From: an uncultured Clostridia bacterium
Lineage (GTDB): Bacteria; Bacillota; Clostridia; Christensenellales; Borkfalkiaceae
DNA length: 10,659 nt
Direction of reading: 5' to 3'
Assembly (NCBI GenBank): GCA_947174955.1
Contig: CAMWKX010000026.1
Location: 1-10,659 of the forward strand
The notes below the pieces were generated by a model. The model saw only the letters and a program-made list of their open reading frames with translations. It did not search any database and was not told the origin of the DNA. Positions 1 to 6,291 of the stretch are shown one piece after another; the first letter of the stretch is position 1; the number at the start of each line of letters is the position of its first letter. The translations under genes were made by a program, and so were the position numbers.

Positions 1-2633
1 ACGCGCGCCAGTTTTTGGGGCAGATGGAAAAGCCCGACGTCGAGCTTATCGACGGACTTTCGCCCGCAATTTCAATTGATCAGAAAACGACCTCGCACAA
101 CCCGCGTTCGACCGTCGGCACGGTCACGGAAATTTACGATTATTTCCGACTGCTATTCGCGCGCGTGGGCGTTCCGCACTGCCCAAACTGCGGCAGAGAG
201 ATACGCCGTCAGTCGGTAGACGAGATTGCCGACAAGGTAATGCTTATGCCCGAGGGCAGCAAGATTATGGTCGAAGCGCCCGTCGTGCGCGGCAAAAAGG
301 GCGAGTTTGTCAAAGAGCTTGCCTCGTACAAAAAGAGTGGTTACGGCAGAGTTAAAATCGACGGTGCGCTGTACGATTTGCAGGAAAATATCCATCTGGA
401 AAAGAATATCCGCCACAACATTTCGGTGGTGGTGGACAGGCTTGTCGTCAAAGAGGGCGTGTTAAAGCGTCTGACTGACAGCTTAGAGAGCGCGTTAAAG
501 CTCGCCGACGGCATTGTCGTTATCGACTGCAACGGCAACGAAGATCTGTATTCGACCAAGTACGCGTGCCCCGACTGCGGAATTTCGATAGAGGAAATCG
601 AGCCGCGCCTGTTCTCGTTCAACACGCCGTGGGGCGCGTGCCCCGAGTGTTCTGGGTTGGGCTTTAAGCAGTCGGTCGACCCCGACTTAATCTGCCCCGA
701 CAAGAGTAAATCACTGCGCGACGGCGCAATCAAAATAAGCGGCTGGAATTTGGACAGCTCGGCAATTACGCAAATGAATTTAAACTCGCTCGCCAAGGCG
801 TACGACTTCTCGCTCGACGTGCCTGTGGAAAAGCTTCCGAAAAAAGTTTACGATATGCTTATGTACGGCAATGGCGGCGAGCGGATAGATATGGAGTACA
901 ACGCGTACCATTTTAAGGGCAGTTACCAAAAGGCGTGGGAGGGGTTTGTCACCAACTTGCAGCGCCGCTACGAGCAGACGAGTTCGGACAGCGTGAAGTG
1001 GGATATAGAGAGATATATGCGCACTTCCGACTGCCCTTGCTGTCACGGCAAAAGGCTGAAAAAAGAGGCTCTCGCAGTAACGGTCGGAGGGAAAAACATA
1101 GCCGATATCTGCGATATGTCGGTGGAGGAACTGCACGCGTTTTCCGACTTTTCCTTCTTCTCGCAGACCGAGCATTTAATCGCCGACAATATAATAAAAG
1201 AGATAAATAACCGCATTTCCTTTCTGGAAAACGTAGGACTCGGGTATCTGACTTTATCGCGTTCGGCGGCAACTCTGTCGGGCGGCGAGAGCCAGCGAAT
1301 AAGGCTTGCAACGCAGATAGGCAGTGCCTTAACGGGCGTTTTATATATCCTCGACGAACCGTCCATAGGACTTCACCAGCGTGACAATCAAAAGCTTTTG
1401 AATTCGCTTAAAGGCTTGCGCGATCTGGGCAACACTTTAATCGTTGTCGAGCACGACGAGGACACGATAAAAGCGGCGGACTATATCGTAGATATAGGAC
1501 CCAAGGCGGGCGTGCACGGCGGTGAAGTGGTTGCGTGCGGCACGCAGGCAGATATTATGGCTCAGCCGCTGTCCATTACGGGCGACTATCTGGCGGGGCG
1601 CAGAATGATAAAAGTGCCTGAAAGAAGAGCGGTTCCCGACGGCAGATTTTTCAAGGTAAAAGGTTGCCGTCAGAACAACTTAAAGGGCATAGACGTCCAA
1701 TTCCCCGTGGGGCTGATAACCACCGTAACCGGCGTTTCGGGAAGCGGAAAATCGAGCCTTGTCAACGAAATTTTATATCCCTATTTAGCCAACAAACTGA
1801 ACGGCGCGCGCAAGCTTTTGGGCAATGCCGAGGGATACGAGGGCATCGAATATTTCGATAAGGTTATAGCTATCGACCAACAACCAATAGGCAGAACTCC
1901 GCGCAGTAACCCCGCAACTTACACGGGCGTATTCACTATGATACGCGACCTGTTCGCGGCGACTCCCGACGCAAAGGAGCGCGGATATAAGAGCGGAAGG
2001 TTCTCTTTCAACGTCGCGGGAGGGCGGTGCGAGCACTGTCAGGGCGACGGCATTTTGCAGATTGCAATGCACTTTTTGCCCGACATTTTCGTGCCGTGCG
2101 AGGTGTGCGGCGGCAAGAGGTACAACCGCGAAACGCTCGAAGTCAAGTACAAGGGCAAGTCGATATCCGACGTTCTGGAAATGACGGTGGAGGAGGCGTG
2201 CGAATTTTTCGCGCCCGTAACCGCCATACACAATAAAATGCAGACGCTGTGCGACGTCGGCTTGGGGTATATCAAGCTCGGGCAGAGCGCAACCACGCTT
2301 TCGGGCGGCGAGGCGCAGAGAGTCAAGCTTGCAACCGAACTTTCCAAGCGCGGCACGGGCAAGACGGTGTATATCCTCGACGAGCCTACGACGGGCTTGC
2401 ACACCTACGACGTCGATAAGCTCGTGGGCATACTTTCGCGGCTTCGCGACGGCGGCAACACGGTAATAGTAATCGAGCACAATTTAGACGTTATAAAGAC
2501 GAGCGACTGGATAGTCGACTTGGGACCCGAGGGGGGAGATAAGGGCGGCACGCTGATTGCGTGCGGCTCGCCCGAGGATATAGCAGCGTGCGGTAAGAGT
2601 TACACGGGGCAGTTCTTAAAAGACATACTGTAA
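1..2633 (+). CDS. uvrA: UvrA, excinuclease ABC subunit A (5' end outside window)
   Basis: UvrA is the damage-recognising ATPase of bacterial nucleotide excision repair; it loads UvrB on damaged DNA in the cytoplasm. About 877 residues are visible against a usual length near 940-960. The reading frame is open to the window edge and begins with the family motif (Y)ARQFLGQMEKPDV, so the TTG at 15 is not the start. Roughly 65-70 N-terminal residues, including the first Walker A, lie upstream. Visible in order: CPNCGR (from 180); zinc-type CPDC and CPEC pairs (about 568-650); CPCC (about 1035); first ABC signature LSGGESQR (about 1276) with Walker B YILDEPSIGLH; second Walker A GVSGSGKSS (about 1731); C-terminal zinc finger C-X2-C-X19-C-X2-C (2028-2108); second signature LSGGEAQR, Walker B YILDEPTTGLH and H-loop IEHN. 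No frameshift or missing key residue was seen. uvrB is often immediately upstream of uvrA, but that region is not in view. Confidence 0.98.
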   Translation, partial: ARQFLGQMEKPDVELIDGLSPAISIDQKTTSHNPRSTVGTVTEIYDYFRLLFARVGVPHCPNCGREIRRQSVDEIADKVMLMPEGSKIMVEAPVVRGKKGEFVKELASYKKSGYGRVKIDGALYDLQENIHLEKNIRHNISVVVDRLVVKEGVLKRLTDSLESALKLADGIVVIDCNGNEDLYSTKYACPDCGISIEEIEPRLFSFNTPWGACPECSGLGFKQSVDPDLICPDKSKSLRDGAIKISGWNLDSSAITQMNLNSLAKAYDFSLDVPVEKLPKKVYDMLMYGNGGERIDMEYNAYHFKGSYQKAWEGFVTNLQRRYEQTSSDSVKWDIERYMRTSDCPCCHGKRLKKEALAVTVGGKNIADICDMSVEELHAFSDFSFFSQTEHLIADNIIKEINNRISFLENVGLGYLTLSRSAATLSGGESQRIRLATQIGSALTGVLYILDEPSIGLHQRDNQKLLNSLKGLRDLGNTLIVVEHDEDTIKAADYIVDIGPKAGVHGGEVVACGTQADIMAQPLSITGDYLAGRRMIKVPERRAVPDGRFFKVKGCRQNNLKGIDVQFPVGLITTVTGVSGSGKSSLVNEILYPYLANKLNGARKLLGNAEGYEGIEYFDKVIAIDQQPIGRTPRSNPATYTGVFTMIRDLFAATPDAKERGYKSGRFSFNVAGGRCEHCQGDGILQIAMHFLPDIFVPCEVCGGKRYNRETLEVKYKGKSISDVLEMTVEEACEFFAPVTAIHNKMQTLCDVGLGYIKLGQSATTLSGGEAQRVKLATELSKRGTGKTVYILDEPTTGLHTYDVDKLVGILSRLRDGGNTVIVIEHNLDVIKTSDWIVDLGPEGGDKGGTLIACGSPEDIAACGKSYTGQFLKDIL

Positions 2634-2645
2634 TTTGCACACACA

Positions 2646-2660
2646 TTTTTGCGGCAAAAA
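2646..2660. repeat. 15-bp perfect palindrome between uvrA and the ferritin-like gene
   Basis: TTTTTGC-G-GCAAAAA is a perfect inverted repeat, 13 nt after the uvrA stop and about 48 nt before the next start. Its single-base centre makes it a poor hairpin, and no separate U-run follows it, so an operator is more plausible than a terminator. It does not match the Fur or PerR box consensus that I know. The 74-nt gap contains no convincing promoter; the best hexamers (TTGCGG 2649-2654, TAGTAC 2672-2677, 17-nt spacer) are weak. Confidence 0.35.
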
Positions 2661-2707
2661 GAATACTTTGTTAGTACGAAAATTTTTGTATAAGGAAGTG
2701 CTCTTTT

Positions 2708-3214
2708 ATGCCGAAACCGCTCATTGCCGAGGGGGCATATCCCTCGCTCAAAGACCTACACTGCGACCCGTACGCGGCGCGGATAATCTCGTCCGCATAC
2801 GCAACTTCGGCGGGCGAACTGAACGCTACGCTGCAATATATTTACCACTCAATCAGTTTTTCAGTCAAGTGCGACAATAAGCGCGCGGAGCTTTTAAAGA
2901 GCATTGCCATTGCCGAAATGAAGCACATCGACCTGCTCGGCGAGGCGCTTGCCCGCCTGGGCAGCGCGCCCGTTTACAGCTTTTCGCCGCCCGCGCAGTA
3001 CAACTTTTATTCGACCAAATTCGTGGCGTACTCGCGGTCGCTCCGCAATATGATAGAGGACGACATTATGGGCGAAAAGTACGCCATTTACGGCTACGAG
3101 CGTATGTTGCCGAGGCTTAAAAACGACACGCTGCGCACGCTGATATGCCGAATTTTAGAGGACGAACATCTGCACGTCGAAGCGCTTAAATCGAGTTTAG
3201 AGGGCTTGACATAA
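2708..3214 (+). CDS. Ferritin-like diiron-carboxylate protein (rubrerythrin/bacterioferritin-like fold)
   Basis: This 168-residue soluble protein resembles the small ferritin-like proteins common in Clostridia. Two helix-pair metal motifs are visible: E37 in GELNATLQY with E70-x-x-H73 in AEMKHIDLLGE, then E117/E123 in MIEDDIMGEKY with E153-x-x-H156 in LEDEHLHVEAL. The 33- and 30-residue spacings are those of a four-helix diiron site. No rubredoxin Cys4 domain is attached, so it is not a full rubrerythrin. It may handle iron or peroxide in the cytoplasm, but the substrate is unknown. The ATG at 2708 is supported by AAGGAAG at 2692-2698, 9 nt upstream. It lies 74 nt after uvrA with no clear terminator, so read-through from uvrA is possible. 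The neighbouring FAD enzymes fit a redox or stress theme, which is only an inference. Confidence 0.85.
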   Translation: MPKPLIAEGAYPSLKDLHCDPYAARIISSAYATSAGELNATLQYIYHSISFSVKCDNKRAELLKSIAIAEMKHIDLLGEALARLGSAPVYSFSPPAQYNFYSTKFVAYSRSLRNMIEDDIMGEKYAIYGYERMLPRLKNDTLRTLICRILEDEHLHVEALKSSLEGLT

Positions 3215-3234
3215 CCAAGGGTAAGATGTAAAAT
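3206..3234 (+). promoter_or_regulatory. Sigma-70 type promoter for the FAD-enzyme pair, predicted leaderless
   Basis: TTGACA (3206-3211), a 17-nt spacer and TAAAAT (3229-3234) give a consensus -35 and a 5/6 -10. The -35 is formed by the final Leu and Thr codons of the ferritin-like gene and abuts its stop. The expected start point, about 7 nt after the -10, is at 3241, the A of the next ATG. No ribosome binding site is correctly placed: the AAGGG at 3217-3221 is 19 nt from the ATG. Confidence 0.75.
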
Positions 3235-3240
3235 TACACT

Positions 3241-4422
3241 ATGCAAAATTACGATATCGCCATAATCGGCGGCGGTGCGGCGGGGCTTGCCTGCGCCGTC
3301 CGCTTAAAGGAACTTGATAAAAATCTGTCCGTCGTCGTTATCGAAAAGGGGGAGCGCGCGGGCAGAAAAATCGCGGCTTCCGGCAACGGTCAGGGCAACG
3401 TTTCCAACGTCGATCTGGGGGCTGAACACTACCACGGAAGCGGTGCTTATCTTGCCGAAAAACTGTGTTCTTCGCGCCTTTACAACCCGCTTGAAATGTT
3501 CGACTTTTTGTTCGCTTCGGACAGATTGGGGCGCATATATCCCGCAGGTAAGCAGGGTTCGGCGCTTTCCGACTGCCTTTTGAGAAAGGTGGAAAAACTT
3601 GGAATTGAGCTTAAACTTTCCACCGCCGCAACCGCATTGGAAAAGGGCTTTACGCTGATCCTTTCGGACGGCGGGAAATTGCAGGCAAACCGCGTGGTTC
3701 TGGCGGCGGGCGGCAAAGCGCAGAAGCAGTTCGGAACGGACGGCGGCGCATACGCACTTGCAAGGAGCCTCGGGCACACGGTAACGCCGCTGTACCCCTC
3801 GCTCGTACAGCTCAAATGCGACACCCGCCATATCAAGACGTTAAAGGGCATCCGCACCGAGTGCAGGGTGACCGCGCTCGATAAGGACGGAAAAGTTTTA
3901 GGCACGTCCACGGGCGACGTGATATTCACCGACTACGGCGTATCGGGCAACGCGGTATTTTATATCTCGTCCTGCTGTGCGGGTGTGGAAAACGTAACGC
4001 TGTCGCTCGAATTTCTTACGGATATTCCTCAGGAGCGCATAGCCGCGGACGTGGAAAGCAAACTTGCAAAGGGCTATCCGCAGTCCGAGCTTCTGTGCGG
4101 CACGCTTCACAACCAGATAGGCAGGGCGGTGATAAGGCGTTGCGACAGCTCCGACCCGCGTACTATTGCCCGCACTGTCAAAAATTTCACGCTCGCCGTC
4201 GAAGGCAGTTTAGGCTTCGACTACGCGCAGGTGACGAAAGGGGGCGTGCCCGCCTCGGAGGTCGACGACAGACTGCAAAGCAAAATCGTGCCCGACCTGT
4301 ATTTTGCGGGCGAGGTGCTCGACGTGGACGGCGACTGCGGCGGCTACAATTTAACGTGGGCGCTCGTCAGCGGTATGCACGCTGCCAAGAGCGTAGTAAA
4401 TTCTTTCAACACAGATGATTAA
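3241..4422 (+). CDS. HI0933/BaiN-like FAD-dependent oxidoreductase
   Basis: This 393-residue flavoprotein belongs to the HI0933/BaiN-like family, often annotated as NAD(P)/FAD-dependent oxidoreductase or aminoacetone oxidase family. The N-terminal Rossmann motif IIGGGAAGL (residues 8-16) binds the ADP part of FAD. The family motif follows as GRKIAASGNG (41-50), but the usual G-R-C-N continuation reads G-Q-G-N (50-53). The C-terminal FAD-site block GEVLDVDGDCGGYN (about 356-369) with NLTWALVSG is intact. Length is close to the family norm of about 400. The start is fixed by the nearby Rossmann strand. No Shine-Dalgarno sequence sits at normal distance, and a promoter directly upstream suggests a leaderless transcript. 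The gene overlaps the next FAD enzyme by 8 nt, so the two are probably co-transcribed. The physiological substrate is unknown; a bile-acid role, as for BaiN, cannot be claimed. Confidence 0.92.
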   Translation: MQNYDIAIIGGGAAGLACAVRLKELDKNLSVVVIEKGERAGRKIAASGNGQGNVSNVDLGAEHYHGSGAYLAEKLCSSRLYNPLEMFDFLFASDRLGRIYPAGKQGSALSDCLLRKVEKLGIELKLSTAATALEKGFTLILSDGGKLQANRVVLAAGGKAQKQFGTDGGAYALARSLGHTVTPLYPSLVQLKCDTRHIKTLKGIRTECRVTALDKDGKVLGTSTGDVIFTDYGVSGNAVFYISSCCAGVENVTLSLEFLTDIPQERIAADVESKLAKGYPQSELLCGTLHNQIGRAVIRRCDSSDPRTIARTVKNFTLAVEGSLGFDYAQVTKGGVPASEVDDRLQSKIVPDLYFAGEVLDVDGDCGGYNLTWALVSGMHAAKSVVNSFNTDD

Positions 4423-5959
4423 GCGTTTCGACAACGTAAAACTTTCCCCCGCCCGACCCGAAAGCGACTTAATAAAAGTGGTCGAAAAAAAGCTGGGCGC
4501 AAAAGTCAGATATTTTAAAATCATAAAAAAATCGCTGGACGCTCGCGACAAGCGCAACGTCTTCTGGCTGTATTCGGTTGCCTGTTTCGAAAGGGAGGAA
4601 GCCGAGCTGCAGCCCGCGTTTGAAAAGCTTGAAAACCCGCCCGAAGTCGCCGTAATCGGCGGCGGACCCGCGGGGCTTTTTTGTGCTCTGCGCCTTGTGG
4701 AACACGGCTTTAAACCTGTGATAATCGAGCGCGGACAAGCCGTTGAGGAGCGGCGGGAAAGCTGTCTGAAATTTTTCGGCGGCGGCGCGCTGAACACCGA
4801 GAGCAACGTTCAGTTCGGCGAGGGCGGTGCGGGCGCGTTTTCGGACGGAAAACTGAACACCCGCACCAAGGACGGCTATAACCGCGACGTGCTTGCGGGC
4901 TTCGTCAGATTCGGCGCACCCGAGGACGTTTTATACCTCAACAAGCCGCACGTGGGCAGCGACAGACTGTACGGCGTACTGCAAAATATCCGCGCCTATA
5001 TCAGGCAGAACGGCGGCGAATATCTTTTCAATAACAAGCTCGTCGGCATAAATACGAACGACGGTGAGCTTACTTCGCTTATTCTCGAAAACACGGTCAG
5101 CGGCAGGACGAGTGAAATGCGCGTTGCCGCCGCAGTGCTTGCAATCGGGCATTCTGCGCGCGACACCTACGAAATGCTGAATAACAGCGGTGTTCTTATG
5201 GAAGCCCGCGATTTCGCCGTCGGCGTGCGCATAGAGCACTTATCTTCCGCGATTTCCGCCGCGCAGTACGGCGACTTTGCAAAATATCTTCCCGCCGCCG
5301 ACTATCAGCTTGTTAGCCACGCCCACGAGCGGACGGTATTCACTTTCTGTATGTGCCCGGGTGGAGTGGTCATTCCCGCGGCGAGCGAGGAGGGCGGCGT
5401 GGTGGTCAACGGTATGAGCAACCGCGCCCGCGACGGAGTGAATTCCAACTCGGCTTTAATGGTTCAGATGCACCGTTCCGATTTCGGCGGCGACGACCTG
5501 TTTGCGGGCGTGCGCTTTCAGCGGGAAATCGAAAGGAAGGCGTTTACGCTCGGCGGCGGAACTTATAGAGCGCCCTGCCAGCTTTTCGGCGATTTTGCAA
5601 AGGACAGACTGTCCGACGGCTTCAAAGAGGTTCAGCCCACTTACGCGGCGGGCGTGACTTTCGCGCCGCTGAACGAAATTTTACCCCGCACGGCGGTAGA
5701 AGCTTTAAAGGCTGCCGTGCCCGATATGGCAAAGCGGCTTAAAGGCTTCGATAATTGTTCGTCGGTTCTGACGGGTGCGGAAACGCGTTTTTCGTCGCCC
5801 GTGAAAATTTTAAGGGATGCGGACGGACAGAGCGTATCGGTAAAAAATCTGTACCCTTGCGGCGAGGGCAGCGGTTACAGCGGCGGCATAACTTCGTCGG
5901 CGGCGGACGGCATACGCGCCGCGGAAAACTTATTCGAACGCTTTAAAAGTTTACTTTAA
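4415..5959 (+). CDS. COG2509-like FAD-dependent dehydrogenase
   Basis: This 514-residue protein matches the uncharacterised FAD-dependent dehydrogenase family COG2509. An N-terminal region of about 75 residues contains the family-typical KKSLDARDKRNVFWLYSV (39-56). The Rossmann FAD motif AVIGGGPAGL follows (79-88), with VIIERG ending the second strand. FGGGALNTESNVQFGEGGAGAFSDGKLNTR-type sequence (about 115-145) and the C-terminal GEGSGYSGGI...ADGIRAAE block (about 484-505) are also family hallmarks. No signal peptide or membrane segment is seen, so it is cytoplasmic. The ATG at 4415 lies inside the end of the preceding gene (8-nt overlap) and has no good ribosome binding site, which points to translational coupling. 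The reaction and substrate are unknown for this family as far as I know. Transcription probably ends at the terminator near 6077-6113, unless the promoter at 5998 marks a separate unit. Confidence 0.92.
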   Translation: MIKRFDNVKLSPARPESDLIKVVEKKLGAKVRYFKIIKKSLDARDKRNVFWLYSVACFEREEAELQPAFEKLENPPEVAVIGGGPAGLFCALRLVEHGFKPVIIERGQAVEERRESCLKFFGGGALNTESNVQFGEGGAGAFSDGKLNTRTKDGYNRDVLAGFVRFGAPEDVLYLNKPHVGSDRLYGVLQNIRAYIRQNGGEYLFNNKLVGINTNDGELTSLILENTVSGRTSEMRVAAAVLAIGHSARDTYEMLNNSGVLMEARDFAVGVRIEHLSSAISAAQYGDFAKYLPAADYQLVSHAHERTVFTFCMCPGGVVIPAASEEGGVVVNGMSNRARDGVNSNSALMVQMHRSDFGGDDLFAGVRFQREIERKAFTLGGGTYRAPCQLFGDFAKDRLSDGFKEVQPTYAAGVTFAPLNEILPRTAVEALKAAVPDMAKRLKGFDNCSSVLTGAETRFSSPVKILRDADGQSVSVKNLYPCGEGSGYSGGITSSAADGIRAAENLFERFKSLL

Positions 5960-5971
5960 ATTCATAATTCG

Positions 5972-6003
5972 TTCATACAGATTACACATTTGCGGAATAT
6001 AAT
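5972..6003 (+). promoter_or_regulatory. Candidate promoter with perfect TATAAT -10
   Basis: TATAAT at 5998-6003 is a perfect -10, only about 40 nt after the preceding stop codon. The -35 is poor: TTCATA (5972-5977) needs a 20-nt spacer and CATACA (5974-5979) gives 18 nt. The predicted start is near 6010, exactly where a base-paired leader begins. An activator or a weak constitutive promoter would both fit. Confidence 0.45.
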
Positions 6004-6009
6004 CCAAGC

Positions 6010-6113
6010 GTAAAGGCGTGGCAACCCGCCGCAGAAATTACGAACACTCTAACTTTTTTCATATTCTCTCTTATTGGAAGAGCCCGACTCAAAGCGCGGG
6101 CTCTTTCTTTTTT
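6010..6113 (+). ncRNA. Candidate structured small RNA or leader, about 105 nt
   Basis: The segment has a TATAAT box just upstream and a rho-independent terminator at its end, with no open reading frame of note. A nested stem is visible near the 5' end. CGTAA (6009-6013) pairs with TTACG (6038-6042), enclosing GGCG-T-GG / CAA loop / CC-CGCC (6015-6030). CCCGC (6025-6029) could alternatively pair with GCGGG (6096-6100) in the terminator, which would allow an attenuator-like switch. I do not recognise a known riboswitch or RNA family. It may instead be only the 3' UTR of the FAD-enzyme operon. Confidence 0.4.
6076..6113 (+). terminator. Rho-independent terminator
   Basis: AAGAGCCCG (6078-6086) pairs perfectly with CGGGCTCTT (6097-6105) around a 10-nt loop and is followed by a T-rich run ending in six Ts (6108-6113). 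It separates the FAD-enzyme block and the candidate small RNA from the next operon. Confidence 0.9.
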
Positions 6114-6159
6114 GTGAAAATTTGCAGGTAAAATTTACAAATTATCATTGTGAAAATTT
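6112..6159. repeat. 12-bp direct repeat TTGTGAAAATTT (two copies)
   Basis: The 12-mer occurs at 6112-6123 and again at 6148-6159, start to start 36 bp. The second copy forms part of an 18-bp inverted repeat. Between them GTAAA-A-TTTAC (6128-6138) is a smaller palindrome. The whole AT-rich stretch lies upstream of the operon promoter, where UP-element or activator binding would be expected. Confidence 0.5.
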
Positions 6160-6166
6160 TTTCACA
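6149..6166. promoter_or_regulatory. 18-bp inverted repeat upstream of the -35, candidate regulator site
   Basis: TGTGAAAA-TT-TTTTCACA has 8-bp perfect arms and is centred near -52 relative to the predicted start at about 6210. It resembles a CRP-type site, but the TGTGA and TCACA halves are 8 nt apart rather than the 6 nt of the CRP consensus. A different dimeric regulator, or simple AT-rich curvature, is possible. Confidence 0.4.
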
Positions 6167-6173
6167 TATATTA

Positions 6174-6203
6174 TTGACACACACGCGTGTGTGATGGTAT
6201 ACT
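6174..6203 (+). promoter_or_regulatory. Strong extended -10 promoter of the GH3-like/AAA+ operon
   Basis: TTGACA (6174-6179), an 18-nt spacer and TATACT (6198-6203) preceded by TGG (6195-6197) form a near-consensus sigma-70 promoter with an extended -10. The predicted start near 6210 gives a leader of about 80 nt. It shows that translation of the following gene cannot begin at upstream GTG codons in the promoter. Confidence 0.85.
6178..6193. promoter_or_regulatory. 16-bp perfect palindrome in the promoter spacer (candidate operator O1)
   Basis: CACACACGCGTGTGTG is a perfect palindrome overlapping the last two bases of the -35 and filling most of the spacer. A protein bound here would block RNA polymerase. 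Its 10-bp core ACACGCGTGT (6181-6190) recurs downstream at 6258-6267. The cognate regulator is not identifiable; none is encoded in this window. Confidence 0.6.
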
Positions 6204-6257
6204 GTCAAAGTATAAGTATTATGCAAAATATCGTCCGCTTACGCGCGCGGGTTACGA

Positions 6258-6267
6258 ACACGCGTGT
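6258..6267. promoter_or_regulatory. Second copy of the ACACGCGTGT palindrome in the 5' UTR (candidate operator O2)
   Basis: This is the 10-bp perfect palindrome core of the promoter-spacer site, 77 bp downstream centre to centre. It ends 24 nt before the start codon. Paired sites across a promoter would suit looping or cooperative repression, which is an inference. Confidence 0.45.
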
Positions 6268-6291
6268 GCAATGGAAAATTCCGGAGTAAAT

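Noticed and set aside
15..17. TTG at 15 as the start of uvrA
   Set aside because: The frame is open to the left edge and encodes the conserved YARQF motif before this codon, so the gene is truncated by the window.
2635..2880. 81-codon open frame overlapping the ferritin-like gene
   Set aside because: It is in a different frame from the ferritin-like gene, which has metal-ligand motifs and a good ribosome binding site; this frame has neither.
6015..6030. GGCAACC motif as part of a SAM riboswitch
   Set aside because: Only this short string matches. The GA-rich kink-turn and other conserved S-box segments are absent.
6149..6166. Canonical CRP site
   Set aside because: TGTGA and TCACA are 8 nt apart, not 6, so it is reported only as an unidentified inverted repeat.
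6074..6289. Small open frame of 71 codons across the intergenic region
   Set aside because: It runs through the terminator, both inverted repeats and the promoter, and has no ribosome binding site or recognisable domain.
6187..6291. GTG at 6187 or ATG at 6271 as the start of the GH3-like gene
   Set aside because: The GTG lies inside the promoter spacer, upstream of the predicted transcript start. ATG 6271 has no ribosome binding site, whereas ATG 6292 has GGAG five bases upstream.
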